NCBI GenBank assembly: GCA_015060765.1
Contig: SUXW01000003.1
Span: 1-64,000 of the forward strand
Source of the DNA: Bacteroides sp.
GTDB lineage: Bacteria; Bacteroidota; Bacteroidia; Bacteroidales; Bacteroidaceae
Length of the DNA: 64,000 bases
Direction: 5' to 3'
Shown here: positions 60,918 to 64,000 of the stretch, piece after piece
Numbering within the stretch: the stretch's first letter is position 1
Layout of the letters: each line of letters opens with the position of its first letter
Position numbers and translations under genes: made by a program
Notes under the pieces: model-generated
The model's input: only the letters and a program-made list of their open reading frames with translations
Told to the model about the DNA's origin: nothing
Databases searched by the model: none

Positions 60918-62486
60918 ATGAAAAGAATCTGTCTGTATCTGTTTGCGGTACTGATGTCTGTGTCTGCTATGGCACAGTCCAAGAATCCGTATCGCAATCC
61001 CATCCTTTATGCCGATGTTCCCGATATGTCGGTTTGTTTCGACGGTCAATATTATTACATGATTAGTACAACCATGCACTTGATGCCTGGAGCGCCGATT
61101 ATGCGCTCACCGGATATGCAGCATTGGGAAACGGTCAGTTATGTCTTTCCTCGCATTGATGATGGCGACCGTTATAATCTGATTGGTACTACGGCTTATG
61201 GTAAGGGACAGTGGGCTTCTTCCATCCGGTACCACCAAGGTAAATTTTATGTTTGGTTTAGTGCCAATGGCGCACCGGGCCGAGGATTTGTCTATACGGC
61301 CGAGGACCCGACAGGCGAGTGGACATTGTTGTCCCGTCCCCGTCATTTCCACGATGGTTCGTTGCTCTTCGACGATGATGGTCGAGTTTATTTGTTTCAT
61401 AGTACGGGCCAGTTGACTGAATTGAAGGCTGATTTGAGTGATGCACTTCCTGGAGGTACCGACATGAAGATATTTGAGAGAGATGCCGATGAACAAGGAC
61501 TTCTGGAAGGTAGCAATGCTTTCAAATACAATGGTAAGTACTATTTGATGATGATTTCGATGGATTGGAGCATACCGGGACGTTTGCGTCGTGAAGTGTG
61601 TTATCGTGCCGATCGGATAACCGGACCTTATGAAAAGAAAGTCATTCTTGAAACGGAGTTCGAAGGATATGGTGGTGTAGGACAAGGATGTGTTGTACAA
61701 GGAAAGAACGGTGAATGGCATGCGTTGATTTTCCAGGATCGTGGAGGAGTAGGTCGTGTACCTTGTCTCATGCCGTGTACTTGGAAAGATGGATGGCCTA
61801 TCTTGGGTGATGAAAATGGGCGTATCCCTAACAATACGGACATACCTCATACCTCCATGAAGGGTATTTGTGGCTCTGATGATTTTGCGTCCGATAAGCT
61901 CTCTTTGTATTGGCAATGGAATCACAATCCGATTGATGAGGCATGGAGCTTGACAGAACGTCCGGGTTGTTTGAGACTGAAGACCGGAAGAATTGTGGAT
62001 CATCTGTTTGTTGCTCCGAACACGTTAACCCAACGCATGGTGGGACCGAAATGTACAGGTGTCGTTTGTCTGGACATCAGTAAGATGAAAGACGGTGACC
62101 GTGCCGGATTCTCTGCATTCAATGGAGATAGTGGTGTACTTACAGTAGAAAAGAATGGCAAGAAAACAGAATTGGTGATGAGCGAACAGAAGACCCGTTT
62201 CGACCGTAGTCATGCCATTCGTGAAGTGAAAACCGAAGAGATGGCTCGCATACCGTTCAAGAAGAAAAAGATTTATTTGAAGATAGACGGTGAGTTTGGA
62301 TTGGACAAGGATTTGGCCGTCTTCTCGTATAGCTTGAACGGTAAGGATTGGACGGTTGTCGGTCGCCCCATCAAGATGGTATTCGATTATCGTCGTATGT
62401 TCATGGGCAGCAAGTTTGCCATATTCAATTACGCAACCAAGCAACTGGGTGGTTACGTAGATGTGGAATCGTTCGAATATAAATAA
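60918..62486 (+). CDS. GH43 two-domain enzyme (arabinofuranosidase/xylosidase type)
   Basis: A 522-residue secreted protein (signal peptide to AMAQ). The propeller contains ILYADVPDMSV (base Asp), FHDGSLLFDDDG and LEGSNAFKYNG (acid Glu), with STTMHLMPGAPIMRSPDMQHWE characteristic of the GH43_12-like arabinofuranosidase group. A C-terminal beta-sandwich (about 325-522) ends in GYVDVESFEYK. It differs clearly from the 20445 GH43 protein, suggesting another linkage type such as Araf on doubly substituted xylose. It is 16 bp after the GH95 gene and 8 bp before the esterase. Confidence 0.86.
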   Translation: MKRICLYLFAVLMSVSAMAQSKNPYRNPILYADVPDMSVCFDGQYYYMISTTMHLMPGAPIMRSPDMQHWETVSYVFPRIDDGDRYNLIGTTAYGKGQWASSIRYHQGKFYVWFSANGAPGRGFVYTAEDPTGEWTLLSRPRHFHDGSLLFDDDGRVYLFHSTGQLTELKADLSDALPGGTDMKIFERDADEQGLLEGSNAFKYNGKYYLMMISMDWSIPGRLRREVCYRADRITGPYEKKVILETEFEGYGGVGQGCVVQGKNGEWHALIFQDRGGVGRVPCLMPCTWKDGWPILGDENGRIPNNTDIPHTSMKGICGSDDFASDKLSLYWQWNHNPIDEAWSLTERPGCLRLKTGRIVDHLFVAPNTLTQRMVGPKCTGVVCLDISKMKDGDRAGFSAFNGDSGVLTVEKNGKKTELVMSEQKTRFDRSHAIREVKTEEMARIPFKKKKIYLKIDGEFGLDKDLAVFSYSLNGKDWTVVGRPIKMVFDYRRMFMGSKFAIFNYATKQLGGYVDVESFEYK

Positions 62487-62494
62487 AGTAGAAA

Positions 62495-63430
62495 ATGAAA
62501 AAACTAATCTTATTATTGGTTGCAGTTGCCTGTACGGTTACTGCAACCGCCCAAGTGGCATTTGGCGGAAGTCAGGCAAGCGATCGCCAGATGGAGTATT
62601 CCCAAAAATTTGCCGATGTAAACTATGTAGGCGACGGACAGACCTATCATACCCTCGACATCTATCTGCCGAAGGAAAAGAAGGATACCTATCCGGTAGT
62701 GATTCATATCTATGGCAGTGCCTGGTTCAACAACAACGGTAAGGGAGCGGCCGATTTGAATACCATTTGTGCCGCTTTGCTCGATGCCGGTTATGCCGTT
62801 GTTACTCCCAATCATCGTGCCAGTACAGATGCCTTGTATCCGGCACAGATACACGATATCAAAGCCGTTATCCGCTTTGTAAGGGGAGAAGCTGAAAAGT
62901 ATCATTTCGATACTTCGTTTATCGCTACTTCCGGCTTTTCTTCAGGTGGTCACTTGGCTTCTTTAGCAGCAGTCACTACCGGACTGAAGACATATACGTT
63001 GGGTAATGATGTCATCGATTTGGAAGGTAGTTTAGGCGCCTATACCTCAGAAAGCAGCGATGTGAATGCAGCTTGTGATTGGTCGGGCCCGGTGGATTTG
63101 CAGAACATGGATTGTGGTGAGGCTATGAAGATGCCGAAATCACCCGAAGAAGTGATGATCGGTGTCCCCATGCAAGGTAATGAAAACAAGTATGCATTGC
63201 TGAGTCCCATTACATTTGTCAATGCCAAGAATCCTCCCATTCATATCTTCCATGGAACGAAAGACAATGTCGTACCGGTTTGTCAGGGCGAGCGCTTCTA
63301 CGAAGCATTGAAGGGAGCCGGAGCCCAATGCGAATGCTTGATTGTTCCCGAAGGTGGTCATGGCTTTAATATGTATAGTAAAGAGAACCTGCAACGAATG
63401 ATTGATTTCTTTGCAAAAGTAAGGAAATAA
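62495..63430 (+). CDS. Secreted alpha/beta-hydrolase esterase (BD-FAE/acetylxylan esterase type)
   Basis: A 311-residue protein with signal peptide (to TATAQ). The alpha/beta-hydrolase shows HIYGSAWFNNNGKG (oxyanion loop), GFSSGG with Ser149 as nucleophile, DNVVPVCQGERF with the acid, and EGGHGFNMY with the His. It resembles the BD-FAE/Aes family, which contains acetyl and feruloyl esterases. It is the last gene of the long enzyme run and would remove acyl groups from xylo-oligosaccharides in the periplasm. Confidence 0.82.
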   Translation: MKKLILLLVAVACTVTATAQVAFGGSQASDRQMEYSQKFADVNYVGDGQTYHTLDIYLPKEKKDTYPVVIHIYGSAWFNNNGKGAADLNTICAALLDAGYAVVTPNHRASTDALYPAQIHDIKAVIRFVRGEAEKYHFDTSFIATSGFSSGGHLASLAAVTTGLKTYTLGNDVIDLEGSLGAYTSESSDVNAACDWSGPVDLQNMDCGEAMKMPKSPEEVMIGVPMQGNENKYALLSPITFVNAKNPPIHIFHGTKDNVVPVCQGERFYEALKGAGAQCECLIVPEGGHGFNMYSKENLQRMIDFFAKVRK

Positions 63431-63514
63431 CGTACTACTCACTTTTTAGTTTTGAGGTGTATGTCATTGCCGGTGTAACATTCAGGACAGAATGATGCAA
63501 TTTAGGTCGGATAT

Positions 63515-64000
63515 ATGGCATTAGTATATATAAGGAGATTGTTCCCATTTATTCTGATTCTTGTATTTGTAGGATGCAAGGAAAAACAAATTGTACAGGA
63601 TACGCTTGATAAGGCAGAGGCCCTTATGGAGACGCATTCCGATTCTGCATACGCCCTGTTGCAAACTATCGATTCGGAGAAATTACGTACTCAAGGTGGT
63701 CGTGCCCGTTATGCCTTGCTTTACACCCAAGCGCAAGACAAGAACTACATAGACGACACTAATGATTCCCTTATCAGCATTGCTGTGGACTACTACCGTT
63801 ATCATGGCGATGTGCGTCACCGTTTCCTTTCCATCTATTATAAAGGTAGGGTGCTTTACAATGCCGGTGATTATCTAAAGGCCATGGTTGCTTATACTGA
63901 GGCCGAAGGACTGGCGCCCGATTTACACGATGATTATTATGCTGGGTTGCTTTATACCCAGTTGGGGGATATATACAGAGAATATTATGATTTTCCTAAA
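63515..64000 (+). CDS. TPR lipoprotein, N-terminal part (possible regulator)
   Basis: An ATG at 63515 opens a frame that is still open at the window edge (162 codons): a signal with lipobox FVGC (Cys21), then helical repeats of TPR type (DTLDKAEALMETHSDSAYAL, YYKGRVLYNAGDYLKAMVAY, YAGLLYTQLGDIYREYYD). In Bacteroidetes such N-termini often lead into a membrane helix and a DNA-binding domain, or are plain TPR lipoproteins; the rest is out of view. It is separated from the esterase by 84 bp in which I see no clear promoter. Its position at the end of the xylan locus makes a regulatory role possible but unproven. Confidence 0.65.
   Translation, partial: MALVYIRRLFPFILILVFVGCKEKQIVQDTLDKAEALMETHSDSAYALLQTIDSEKLRTQGGRARYALLYTQAQDKNYIDDTNDSLISIAVDYYRYHGDVRHRFLSIYYKGRVLYNAGDYLKAMVAYTEAEGLAPDLHDDYYAGLLYTQLGDIYREYYDFPK

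Noticed and set aside
63474..63478. A lone GTAAC before the TPR lipoprotein as another xylan activator site
   Set aside because: There is no partner half-site 21 bp away and no -7 box about 37 bp downstream.

Overview
The window is chromosomal DNA of a gut- or rumen-type Bacteroidales bacterium (Bacteroides/Prevotella-like). The evidence is tandem SusC/SusD pairs, lipoprotein-rich glycan-degradation genes, promoters of the Bacteroidetes type (a -7 box TAnnTTTG with a weak TTG upstream), few Shine-Dalgarno sites and moderate G+C. I cannot name the species. I see no rRNA, tRNA, CRISPR array, insertion sequence or prophage gene.

Left third (1-20.2 kb), housekeeping. The start of mutA (methylmalonyl-CoA mutase small subunit) runs off the left edge. 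Then come an AspT/YidE-type transporter, an ABC-F ATPase and an isolated GH43-CBM6 enzyme. These are followed by rfbB, a YfcE-like phosphoesterase, ppk1, a MATE exporter with a cytidylate-kinase-like protein, a secreted subtilase, xseA-xseB, an ilvE-trmB-mrp operon and an MsbA-like ABC exporter.

Right two thirds (20.4-63.4 kb), one very large xylan utilisation locus, all on the + strand. Block 1 (20445-35391) is a GH43 lipoprotein plus the core xylan uptake set in the order known from Prevotella bryantii: xusA (SusC), xusB (SusD), xusC (SusC), xusD (SusD), xusE, and a GH10 xylanase with an inserted carbohydrate-binding region. Block 2 (35844-38752) is unusual: a lipoprotein combining a haem-c motif (CxxCH) with a PD40-type beta-propeller, and an integral membrane partner. 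Block 3 (38886-40835) is a GH5 lipoprotein. Block 4 (41033-45706) is GH43-CBM6-esterase and GH10-esterase. Block 5 (45794-63430) is GH31, GH43, a SASA-type acetylesterase, two GH97, a GH43-GH8 fusion, an SGNH-GH95 fusion, GH43 and an alpha/beta-hydrolase esterase. The inferred substrate is a heavily decorated, acetylated and feruloylated cereal-type glucurono-arabinoxylan: surface lipoproteins cut and bind it, the two SusCD pairs import oligosaccharides, and periplasmic enzymes strip side chains and acyl groups. No alpha-glucuronidase (GH67/GH115), hybrid two-component regulator or xylose catabolic gene is visible. A TPR lipoprotein begins at the right edge.

Main discoveries by eye. (i) Four promoters of the locus share one architecture: two GTWAY half-sites 21 bp apart, the second starting 36-37 bp before the -7 box. 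This looks like a binding site for an AraC-type or hybrid two-component activator encoded elsewhere. (ii) Block 2 is under this same control but additionally carries three 22-bp tandem palindromic repeats centred on ATACGTAT. The haem-propeller/membrane pair is therefore the best candidate for an undescribed function tied to xylan use.
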